DNA of 64,000 bases, from positions 6,095,001 through 6,159,000 of the forward strand of contig NZ_CP058649.1 in the NCBI RefSeq assembly GCF_018141445.1, read 5' to 3'. Below are positions 36,801-44,048 of this stretch, piece after piece. The notes beneath the pieces are model-generated. The model saw only the letters and a list, made by a program, of their open reading frames with translations. It was not told the DNA's origin and searched no databases. The translations under genes were made by a program, and so were the position numbers. This DNA is from Vallitalea pronyensis (GTDB lineage Bacteria; Bacillota; Clostridia; Lachnospirales; Vallitaleaceae). Numbering within the stretch: position 1 is the stretch's first letter; each line of letters starts with the position of its first letter.

Positions 36801-37401
36801 TTGGGGTGATTTCTGCCTGCGTCGTTATATGATCCACAATAAATGAGGTTGCCGTTAATCCGGGTCTTTCTTCCCATAGGTATATCTCAAACAAATCAAT
36901 GTTTGCCTGGTCGATACCGTTATCAGCTCCCCACCAGCCATCTGCTCCAGAAAAGTTGGGGGTTTGTGGACCTAAATTATCAATGGTAATTGATCTTGAA
37001 CTGTTAGCAGGAAGGGTAAAATAATTGATTCGTCTGTTATTGCTAGTATCTTTCACATCGATTCTAATCTGAATATCTTCATGGTTGGGATTGGTGAGAT
37101 ACGCTTTGAATACTGCATTATCTCCCCAATTAAATGGCTCATTCATATCAAACCTGATGCCTCCATAGTTTGTATCCAGCGTTCCTGTATTGACCAGTAA
37201 TGCTCTTGTACCGCCTATAACCCCTTGTGTTGTAAACTGTGTCGTTGCCCCATGATAAACACGCATGAAGTCTAGGTTTTCATTCTGTTCAAAAGAAATT
37301 GACGGCATTTGACTGCCTGTCCCTGCATGGCTCACCATAACCTTATTTGAGATCATCAATATAATGACCAACAAAAGTGCGGCTGCTTTTTTTAAACGCA
37401 T
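33802..37401 (-). CDS. Secreted multimodular GH50-like beta-agarase
   Basis: A 1199-residue exported enzyme. A signal peptide (residues 1-26) is followed by a beta-sandwich module (about 33-193), a bacterial Ig-like (Big2) domain (about 200-282), a second beta-sandwich (about 295-470), the catalytic region (about 475-1020), a Pro-rich linker and a C-terminal module that resembles the first (shared WGxDNGI and WExxPGL). The catalytic part reads DPEGYPYLSTGLDVIRYGD, with acid/base Glu738 in FVDNEIHWG and nucleophile Glu892 in MIGEFHMN; the order and 154-residue spacing match GH50 agarases of clan GH-A. It would cut agarose-type chains outside the cell. AAAGGAG lies eight bases before the ATG. 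The exact polymer (agar, porphyran or related) is inferred. Confidence 0.82.
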   Translation of the reverse strand: MRLKKAAALLLVIILMISNKVMVSHAGTGSQMPSISFEQNENLDFMRVYHGATTQFTTQGVIGGTRALLVNTGTLDTNYGGIRFDMNEPFNWGDNAVFKAYLTNPNHEDIQIRIDVKDTSNNRRINYFTLPANSSRSITIDNLGPQTPNFSGADGWWGADNGIDQANIDLFEIYLWEERPGLTATSFIVDHITTQAEITPIVTLDQTTATIDKEQGTALQLTATVMPDAITDKTVTWSSSNISVATVDQSGQVTAKGNGHAIITATSNEDHTKKATCAVTVIGFAETIIPYMNRLSFEDQETSATLVENNSTTNRVSNNGITHGSKALDVLFNTGSSSIDFVPVDDKPWVISSNACLTFSAKSQVSSPFDLYVTVGLIDPETGTTNQQVNKISVVPNEQMKITTAYNISQGDLAIRSFSDMNGSGVTATSLVSGPGNIGGYHITKITFGVNQASAGMRFILDSVKTVDDATRVKLGNYYYLDKYGQSNYIDYDEKIHHDQELLDAEANEQMQLDTWIAELEANASRNQFGGWRNEALKQASTGRFYVKKVEGQWMMIDPEGYPYLSTGLDVIRYGDQNTWVAGREPMFENLPDRNGQFSEHFSNLSGCPVSPDGSNETNLGINFYTINLEKKYGDDWLEKWKSNAIKRTKAWGFTSLGCWSLPSIAFGKGNQVKTPYAANFWVTGTHAKLSLDGPGWGHLSDPFDPQFEHDVYDGAMALRDAGVDRDPWCIGVFVDNEIHWGSQEGKYLIWSTFVHSDAYTSPAYTKRALIDWLKEKYNNDINNLNTAWGSSLNSFDDFLPSYTGPVGVQDTTEMFEYIAEKYYKTVHDICERVLPNTMYLGSRFADWGCPQGIAAIAAKYCDIVSYNSYKTHPIQNWMELDTFDKPIMIGEFHMNTCERGAITRGLVPVWPQDRERMVADYLDDIEDNNKLVGIHWFQYFDEPILGRGWDGENSDTGFVDVTDQPYPSLVNAARSVHSTMYENKFAGSQVVINPKPPVDPVFPDKESEEPEPLPPIPVIVVPEFAGLTFEGNDTSVYRLSNATASSAQVVTGTGVTQGSKALKYTVSNLNKSGNGVYSNLILASPGVFGLNMSDGISYDVTNPGSVPVQLRINIHSNGAIATYYYTVEPGETRHIDMVEAGPCAMDVSNPRHGYWGLDNGIFYNSMNGVSFYIWEDSPGLINETSAALIFDNIQAIKN

Positions 37402-37741
37402 ATTTTTTACTCCTTTATCATTGACATTAACCTCACATCTTTCAACATTTGGTTATTATTTTGTAGAACACATTCGCTTAAACTTAGCTGTTTAAGCTTT
37501 TATTGTAGGATACTTTCTTATGTATCCACCATATTTGATTCATTGTTTATGTTAATTTCTTGTTTGGATTTCTGTCAATAAGAATAAATAATGTGTTTAT
37601 GTTATTTTCAATCAAGAGTAAATATTCAGAATATTTTAATAAGAAATGGTCTGCAACCTTAGGGAAGATAACAATTGCGAATGAAGGACATTATGTAAAA
37701 TTAAGAAATCTGGTGAGTATAAAACATACCATAATGTGTAA

Positions 37742-37787
37742 AGGAAGGGATTGTGGGAAATAAGTCATTTCTTGGCAATCCCTTCCT
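37742..37787 (-). terminator. Hairpin between the two agarase genes
   Basis: Arms AGGAAGGGATTG and CAATCCCTTCCT are perfect, with an inner GAAAT/ATTTC pairing. The T-run after it is short, so it may attenuate rather than stop transcription into the second agarase gene. The remaining part of the gap 37402-37857 shows no convincing gene. Confidence 0.5.
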
Positions 37788-37857
37788 AAAAACACCTATG
37801 GATGTGATATGCACATCATTTGTACATCGTTATATATGTTCACAGATAGAACCTATG

Positions 37858-40068
37858 CTAAAACTTAAGCTGATACAATTGTTTATGAATATTTCTTACT
37901 GCATTGACTAATGGTTCATAAGGTTGGTCTGTTACATCGACAAATCCTGTATTGGAATTTTCGCCGTCCCATGCTCGACCTAGGGTAGGCTGGTCATAGT
38001 ATTGGAACCATTGAGCGCCCACACATTTTGAATCGGCAAGAACACTTCGCATATAGGTATCGTAGGATGAACCTCTAGCACTTTGAGTACCTACAGGGCA
38101 TAAACCTGGAGCAAATTGTCCGTGGTCACTGGCATTAAAATGGAATTCTCCAATGATAGTGGGTTTATCATGTGACCCTGTGGTTATGAAGCTCTGGTTA
38201 ATATCATCTTTATAACAATTATAGCTCACCACATCTGCGTAATTAGCACAAGCTTGTGCCACTTCATTACCTACGCCCCAATTAGCAAACCTTGCACCTA
38301 GATATAATTTATCGGGTAATTTTTCTTCCAATACATCATGTATGATTTTGAAATACTTATCTGCTATTTGATACAATAGATCGGCATTATCACCAATTGT
38401 ACCTGTATAGGCAGCTGTCAGCACACTCCAAGATGAAATACTGGTTCCCCATGCTGTATTTAAGGATGAGATACTGTTGTTATATTTCCATTTCAAGAAG
38501 TCCACCATGGCTCTTTTGGCATAAGCTGTTGTACTTGAACCGTTCATTTTGAAAATCTCTTTTATGAGTAAATAGCGTCCATTAGGGTCACTGCCATGTC
38601 CCCATGGTATTTCATTATCTACGTAAACACCGATGCACCAAGGGTCTTCGTTAACACCTCTATTTTTCAGATCAGTTGCCATATTCTCTGCATTGGTTTT
38701 GAACTTTGGATCGTAGGGGTCTGGTACATTACCCCAGTATGGATTACCATTAAATATTTCCGCATGGTCTGTTGCAGGGTTAAAGGTTTTTGTCCAGCCA
38801 TTGGCCGCATAAGACATCTGATTGATATTACCTTTACCAAAAAACATATCTGGATCAGACCAGCATCCCAAGGATGTAAAGCCCCAAGCTTTGAAACGTT
38901 TTAAAGCGATTTCTTTCCACTTATTCTTATAATCCTGACCATATTTACGTTCTAAATTGGCCGTATAGAAATTAAACGCATCCCCAGATGCTAAATTAAG
39001 TGGAGAACGCACACCTTTATTCACTCTGGTATAGTGGTCCCCTAAGCTGCCTGTTTTGCTTGGGATATTGGAAAACATACTTTGTCGTCCTGTTATCCAA
39101 GTACTGGCATCACCTAATCTGATAATATCAATGCCTGTTGCTATATAGGGATAGCCTTCTGGGTCGACAAATGACCATTTGTTATTGATTTTCTTTACAT
39201 AAAAATGTCCAGTGGCCGCCTGTCTTAAAGATGCATTCTTATAACCACCATATTTACTAAAATTAGTACTGGACTGCATATCATTGAGCTGATTGGTTAA
39301 TGTGGTTTGCTCACTGGCCGCGATAGCTGTTAACTGATTATTAGAGGTAATTTTGCCTGACCAATTTTGCTTGGTATACTGGCCATAAGTATCCAAAATA
39401 CCATTGAGATAGGCATAACTAATGGTTGGGTTGGTAACAGCCCGCAGATGATCAAAGATCAAGGTGGATGTCTGGGTGTTGTTCATCAAGAAAAATGTGA
39501 TTTGGGTCACGTAGCAATTATCCATATTGGCTGTTCCCCATCCATAATCCGCTATGATACCATCTCCATAAGGAGGATTGTATAACATCCCTAACTCTGG
39601 CAGTTTATTTTGTGCAGCAATAACTGTGGTTTGCTGATTAGCAGGAATAGTAGCCCTATAAATTGTTTCTTGAGCCGCACCAGTCTGCTTGTTTTTTGCA
39701 TTGAATTTGATATAAAGTACCAGATTTCTCGTCATGGGGTTCTTCACGCTAAAAGCTAACCCCTTATCATTACCAAAATCCCAAGCTGTACCCGATGCAG
39801 GCATGAATAGAATACCTGGGTAAGAGCCTGTGGCATAGTCAACCTTTAGCGCTTTTGTACCATCGGTATTGCCATTGTTTGATACAACTGATACGGTGTT
39901 CGATTGTCCATTATAATAGGGTGTATTCTCACCTGTTTCAAATGAAACCTTTGGGAAACTGACACCTGTTTCTGCTTGAACTTCTATGAGACCTGTATAG
40001 AATCCCATGATTAGAAATAATACCAAAAATAGAGTAACTCCTTTTTTCATTCCATGTTTTAATTGCAT
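37858..40068 (-). CDS. Secreted GH50-like beta-agarase, smaller paralogue
   Basis: A 736-residue exported enzyme with a signal peptide (about 1-32, ending near VQAETG), one N-terminal beta-sandwich module (about 35-215) and a GH50-like catalytic region. Acid/base Glu486 lies in YVDNEIPWG and nucleophile Glu641 in IIGEFHFN, 155 residues apart. It shares WVSFVDPEGYPYIATG-type and GRAWDGENSNTGFVDVTDQP motifs with the 1199-residue enzyme, so they are paralogues; this one lacks the Big2 and C-terminal modules. The pair may differ in endo and exo action. It directly follows the binding-protein gene of an LplABC transporter (96 bases), so it is probably in that operon. Confidence 0.82.
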   Translation of the reverse strand: MQLKHGMKKGVTLFLVLFLIMGFYTGLIEVQAETGVSFPKVSFETGENTPYYNGQSNTVSVVSNNGNTDGTKALKVDYATGSYPGILFMPASGTAWDFGNDKGLAFSVKNPMTRNLVLYIKFNAKNKQTGAAQETIYRATIPANQQTTVIAAQNKLPELGMLYNPPYGDGIIADYGWGTANMDNCYVTQITFFLMNNTQTSTLIFDHLRAVTNPTISYAYLNGILDTYGQYTKQNWSGKITSNNQLTAIAASEQTTLTNQLNDMQSSTNFSKYGGYKNASLRQAATGHFYVKKINNKWSFVDPEGYPYIATGIDIIRLGDASTWITGRQSMFSNIPSKTGSLGDHYTRVNKGVRSPLNLASGDAFNFYTANLERKYGQDYKNKWKEIALKRFKAWGFTSLGCWSDPDMFFGKGNINQMSYAANGWTKTFNPATDHAEIFNGNPYWGNVPDPYDPKFKTNAENMATDLKNRGVNEDPWCIGVYVDNEIPWGHGSDPNGRYLLIKEIFKMNGSSTTAYAKRAMVDFLKWKYNNSISSLNTAWGTSISSWSVLTAAYTGTIGDNADLLYQIADKYFKIIHDVLEEKLPDKLYLGARFANWGVGNEVAQACANYADVVSYNCYKDDINQSFITTGSHDKPTIIGEFHFNASDHGQFAPGLCPVGTQSARGSSYDTYMRSVLADSKCVGAQWFQYYDQPTLGRAWDGENSNTGFVDVTDQPYEPLVNAVRNIHKQLYQLKF

Positions 40069-40164
40069 ACCTTTACTCCTTTTATTAATTATAGTAGACG
40101 TTTTTCAAGTTCGCATCTATTCTAGTTAATAAAACGGTCTCATCTTAAGTAAACTCATGTATTT

Positions 40165-41802
40165 CTATTGATTTTGTTTTTCCCATGCTTTGTTATAGAG
40201 CTCATGTAATTCGTTTCTACCTTTGGCTTCACATTCTGCAACAAATGCGTCCCAATTATCAAAGGATTCTACACCAAAGATAAATCTTTCATTCATTTGA
40301 TTGATGTAGTCGTTTAATGTGGAACGATAGAAACCTTCTTCTTCTTTTTCCATATCCGATAGAATAATGGAAGGCTGGTTAGGTTTGAATACCCCTTTTT
40401 CATTCATTTCAGCAAATAAATCAACCACAAATTTCGTCTTATTAGAAGCGAATTGGTCATTATCTCTTCTTGGTGTTAAACAGTTTTGATTAATACCATA
40501 TTCTGCTGTGTAGTCAAAATCAAGATCCATATACTCTTTTCGACCATCTTCTAATACTTTGAAGGTTTCGCCTTCAATACCAAAAGTTAATAACTCAGCT
40601 GCTTCATCTGAATAGAACCAATCGATAAAGGCTAAGAATTCTGGGAAATCCTCACGCTTAGCAACAGCAGCATTGATGACCCAGCCTTGTTCGTATTTTG
40701 CTACTTCACCACCTGAATAATGTCCCCAGGGACCTTTCGGCGGCATCATCGGTTGAATGTTGAAATTCTCGTTACCAGATTGCGTAGGACCGTCTCTGTT
40801 ATAACGATTTTCATTACCGATCCAATCGATCATAATAAATTGTTCTCCGTTTTTAGCTCTTTCTTCATAGACCGTACTGTCTAAGGTTGTGAATTCAACA
40901 TCTAATAATTCTTCTTGATACATTTTGTTAAACCACATGAGCATTTCCTTATACGCATCGCTTGTTGGCACAAACTCAAAATTATCGTTATCTTCTTGGT
41001 ATCTAAACATGTTACCAATATTCCAGCCTGCATTGGTATTGAATGCTTGGGATATTTTAGACAGGATATTAGGCGAACCAAAACGATTGGTCATAGGGTA
41101 AGCATCTGGATTATGCTCTTTCCAAGTTTTACAAGCCTCATAAACTTCTTCCATGGTTGTAGGCATCTTAATGCCATATTCATCAAGTTGATCCATACGA
41201 ATAAGCCATCCATGACTGTTAATTCTCTGGGTGTTGCAGTTAATAGGCAGCATATAGTATTTGCCATCAATTTCACGGGCATTATCTAAGTCTGGGTGGT
41301 AATCGTACTTGTCAATAAAAGCTTTGTAGTTAGGCATACGGTCCACATAATCACTGATGGGTAGAAATAAACCACTTGATATGTAGGATGATATGTCTGA
41401 ATTAAATGTTTTGGATATAATATCTGGCATTTCGCCTGAGTTAAACACCACTGTTCGACGAGCAGCATAATCAGACCCAGGTACAGCTTCAAGCTTTAAA
41501 TCAACATTAAGCCGTTCTTTTATCTCTGTTAACACAAACCAGTCTTCTTTATACGGGTAATTGGCATTGTCTTCGTATAACATGGTAAATGTTAACGGCT
41601 TATCACCAAGTGTTGCCTCTTCTTGCTGCTCTGTATTGGTGTCGTCATTTGATGAGTCTTGGTTATCATTTGTGTCAGGTTGTGATGTCCCTGAATCTGC
41701 TTGTTCTGTGTCATTGTTTTTAGTTCCACACGCTGTTAATGCAAGCATTACCAAAACTAAAATCAATGCCCCCCCTTTTTTAAACCATTTCATTTTTTTC
41801 AT
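40165..41802 (-). CDS. LplA-type oligosaccharide-binding lipoprotein
   Basis: A 545-residue family 1 binding lipoprotein. The signal peptide ends in the lipobox LALTAC, followed by an Asp/Gln/Thr-rich flexible linker up to about residue 65. The size and PDIISKTFNSDISSYISSGLFLPI region fit the large LplA/YtcQ group, whose members bind oligosaccharides derived from plant or algal polymers. No ATPase gene accompanies it, which is normal: a shared MsmX-type ATPase elsewhere on the chromosome would drive it. GGAGG is seven bases before the ATG. Confidence 0.92.
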   Translation of the reverse strand: MKKMKWFKKGGALILVLVMLALTACGTKNNDTEQADSGTSQPDTNDNQDSSNDDTNTEQQEEATLGDKPLTFTMLYEDNANYPYKEDWFVLTEIKERLNVDLKLEAVPGSDYAARRTVVFNSGEMPDIISKTFNSDISSYISSGLFLPISDYVDRMPNYKAFIDKYDYHPDLDNAREIDGKYYMLPINCNTQRINSHGWLIRMDQLDEYGIKMPTTMEEVYEACKTWKEHNPDAYPMTNRFGSPNILSKISQAFNTNAGWNIGNMFRYQEDNDNFEFVPTSDAYKEMLMWFNKMYQEELLDVEFTTLDSTVYEERAKNGEQFIMIDWIGNENRYNRDGPTQSGNENFNIQPMMPPKGPWGHYSGGEVAKYEQGWVINAAVAKREDFPEFLAFIDWFYSDEAAELLTFGIEGETFKVLEDGRKEYMDLDFDYTAEYGINQNCLTPRRDNDQFASNKTKFVVDLFAEMNEKGVFKPNQPSIILSDMEKEEEGFYRSTLNDYINQMNERFIFGVESFDNWDAFVAECEAKGRNELHELYNKAWEKQNQ

Positions 41803-41902
41803 TGTATGTCCTCCATTCCTTTTGATATAACCGAGATGTGTAATCTCATCTATTATACAATGCTCTTAGCCTTATGGCATATAAGCAAATAATAGCAATA
41901 CA

Positions 41903-42778
41903 TTAACCCTTAACAGACCCTATGAGTATGCCCTTTGTAAAATACTTTTGAACAAAGGGATAGACACATAAAATAGGAATACTTGTCAACATAATGGTTG
42001 AAGCCTGTAATGTTTGTGGAACTGTTTTTGCAGCTGTAGAATCCACTTCTTTTCCATTTTTGATGGTATTCATGGCACCTAGTACAATGTTACGAAGGTA
42101 CATGGCAACTGGTCGTTTGGCATCCGTTTTAAAGTAGATGAGTGAAATAAACCATTCATTCCATAACCATACGGCTACGAACAGTCCAATGGTTGCAATA
42201 ATGGGCTTTGATAAAGGCAAAACAATCTTTATCAAAACGCCTATATCTGTCAGTCCATCTATCCTTGCGGCTTCTTTTAATTCTTCTGGAATTCCTTGGA
42301 AAAAGGTCTTCATAATCATCACATTGTAAGCACTGATGGCTCCTGGCAGTACCATGGCCCACATTTTATCATATAAGTTCAGATCCCTTATCAAGATAAA
42401 GTTAGGAATTAAGCCCCCTGAAAAAAACATGGTAAAAATAATCACTTTCATGATGATGCTTCCACCAATGAGGTTCTTTTTTGATAAAGGATAAGCACAC
42501 ATAATGGTCAATACAAGACTTAAACTGGTACCTACAGACGTATAAATAATGGTATTTTTATAAGCAGTCCAAAATTGGGATTGTTTGAGCATGTGTGTGT
42601 ATGCTGTGAAGTTAAAATCAACAGGAAAAAAAATAACCTCTCCTGCTAAGACAGCTCTTGAACTACTAAAAGAAACCGCTAGCATATAGATAAAAGGGAA
42701 CAACGTTATGGCTACAAGCAACAGCATGATACCACTGTTTAATTTTAAAAAGTTTTTATAATTGAATATTCTAGACAT
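41903..42778 (-). CDS. ABC oligosaccharide transporter permease, LplC/YtcP type
   Basis: A 291-residue six-helix permease. The EAA loop, which contacts the ATPase, reads EELKEAARIDGLTDIGVLIKI and is followed by LPLSKPIIATIGLFVAVWLWNEW. The C-terminal PFVQKYFTKGILIGSVKG is diagnostic of the LplC group. It follows the LplB-type gene by nine bases. Confidence 0.94.
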   Translation of the reverse strand: MSRIFNYKNFLKLNSGIMLLLVAITLFPFIYMLAVSFSSSRAVLAGEVIFFPVDFNFTAYTHMLKQSQFWTAYKNTIIYTSVGTSLSLVLTIMCAYPLSKKNLIGGSIIMKVIIFTMFFSGGLIPNFILIRDLNLYDKMWAMVLPGAISAYNVMIMKTFFQGIPEELKEAARIDGLTDIGVLIKIVLPLSKPIIATIGLFVAVWLWNEWFISLIYFKTDAKRPVAMYLRNIVLGAMNTIKNGKEVDSTAAKTVPQTLQASTIMLTSIPILCVYPFVQKYFTKGILIGSVKG

Positions 42779-42787
42779 GATTTCCTC

Positions 42788-43789
42788 CTACCATAAACTA
42801 TAATCTGAATATTTTTTGGCTAGTCGATTTGTTGTCCACAGCATGGTTAAGCAAATGACAGCTTGGAATAAGCCTGCTGCTGTTGCACTACTGAACCTTG
42901 GTATGGATGAAGCAAGACCTAAACGATAGATATAGGTTTGTAGAATATCTGCTGTATCATAGATATTCGGATTGTACATTAACAGTACTTTTTCAAAACC
43001 AATGTTTAAGGTATTACCCACTGCTAATATCAACGTAATCACAATGGTTGGCATAATACCTGGTAGGGTCACATGAATCATTTGTTTCCACTTATTAGCA
43101 CCATCAATTTTGGCAGCTTCATATAAATGTTGGTCAACACCTGATAGTGCCGCAATATAGAGAATGGCATTCCATCCCATAAACTGCCATATATCGGAAA
43201 TAATATAGATGGGTCTAAACCAAGAGGATTCATTCATAAAGTAAACGCTTTTGCCTCCAAAAAACTCAATCATTTTGTTAATAATACCTGTTGATGGTGA
43301 TAAGAGATTTGATAACATGGATACAACAACAACCGTTGACAAGAATCTTGGTAAATAAGTGATGGTTTGTATCACACGTTTTCGTCCGTTGTTTCTGACT
43401 TCATTTAATAGTAAAGCAAAAATGATGGGAATAGGAAAACCTATAATTAATGCACTGAAACTTAAAATAAAGGTGTTTTTAAAAGCAGTCCAAAAAGAAG
43501 AATCTTTTAACAACATCCTAAAGTATAACCAACCTACCCACTCACCTGATAACAAAGACCCTCCAGGCTTAAACCTTTTAAAAGCAATTGTTACACCATA
43601 CATGGGCACATATTTAAAGATAATAAAATAGATGATCGGTAAAAGAAGTAAAAGATATAATCGGTAATCCTTTTTCATCTGTCTAAACATCAATTTTCTA
43701 TCATTTCGCTTTTTTTTAACCTTTGCCTTATCCTTTGCAAGATCGATTCTCTGGGTTTTCGAATCGATAATACTGTCATTTACTGCCAA
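42788..43789 (-). CDS. ABC oligosaccharide transporter permease, LplB/YteP type
   Basis: A 333-residue permease with a long basic cytoplasmic N-terminus, then six helices. The EAA loop is LYEAAKIDGANKWKQMIHVTLPG and LLPIIYFIIFKYVPMYG marks the first helix. The best start is TTG at 43789, with AAGGAG eight bases upstream; an ATG at 43822 lies before that ribosome site. It is the first gene of an operon running through LplC, LplA and the two agarases, with a promoter and paired direct repeats upstream. Confidence 0.93.
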   Translation of the reverse strand: MAVNDSIIDSKTQRIDLAKDKAKVKKKRNDRKLMFRQMKKDYRLYLLLLLPIIYFIIFKYVPMYGVTIAFKRFKPGGSLLSGEWVGWLYFRMLLKDSSFWTAFKNTFILSFSALIIGFPIPIIFALLLNEVRNNGRKRVIQTITYLPRFLSTVVVVSMLSNLLSPSTGIINKMIEFFGGKSVYFMNESSWFRPIYIISDIWQFMGWNAILYIAALSGVDQHLYEAAKIDGANKWKQMIHVTLPGIMPTIVITLILAVGNTLNIGFEKVLLMYNPNIYDTADILQTYIYRLGLASSIPRFSSATAAGLFQAVICLTMLWTTNRLAKKYSDYSLW

Positions 43790-43834
43790 CTTTATCACTC
43801 CTTGTCGTATTAAGGTCCTCATATGTACGGCTTG

Positions 43835-43863
43835 ATAGTAGCACGATAATTTTTATGTGAAAA
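43835..43863 (-). promoter_or_regulatory. Candidate activator-dependent promoter of the LplB-agarase operon
   Basis: On the minus strand TTTTCA (complement of 43858-43863) and TACTAT (complement of 43835-43840) are 17 bases apart. The weak -35 abuts the nearer direct repeat at 43864, the usual layout for an AraC-type activator. Confidence 0.45.
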
Positions 43864-43934
43864 GTTGTAATCTTCCACCTTGATATAATAAGTGAGGTTT
43901 TCATTGTTGTAATTTTCCACCTTCTTATAAGAAA
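43864..43934. promoter_or_regulatory. Two direct repeats 42 bp apart, likely regulator binding sites
   Basis: GTTGTAATCTTCCACCTT (43864) and GTTGTAATTTTCCACCTT (43906) differ at one of 18 positions, with weaker matches continuing about ten bases. The 42-base period equals four helical turns, so both sites face the same side of the DNA. They lie between the LplB operon and the divergent AraC-type regulator. Confidence 0.6.
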
Positions 43935-43987
43935 GCGATAGTTGGTATAACAAACGACTATTATAACAAAAGGCGAATTTTATACCA

Positions 43988-44016
43988 TTGACCCATTCTA
44001 TACCCTCTCTTATAAT
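43988..44016 (+). promoter_or_regulatory. Sigma-A promoter of the membrane AraC-type regulator
   Basis: TTGACC (43988-43993) and TATAAT (44011-44016) separated by 17 bases, 33 bases before the start codon. Confidence 0.7.
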
Positions 44017-44048
44017 AGAATTAGATACATTCAAAGGAGATGGACACC

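Noticed and set aside
37560-37763. 67-codon plus-strand frame between the agarase genes
   Set aside because: No ribosome site, low-complexity composition, and it ends inside a terminator-like hairpin.
43819-44034. 71-codon minus-strand frame upstream of the LplB gene
   Set aside because: It covers the promoters and direct repeats of a divergent regulatory region; the repeated peptide segments in it are only the DNA repeats translated.
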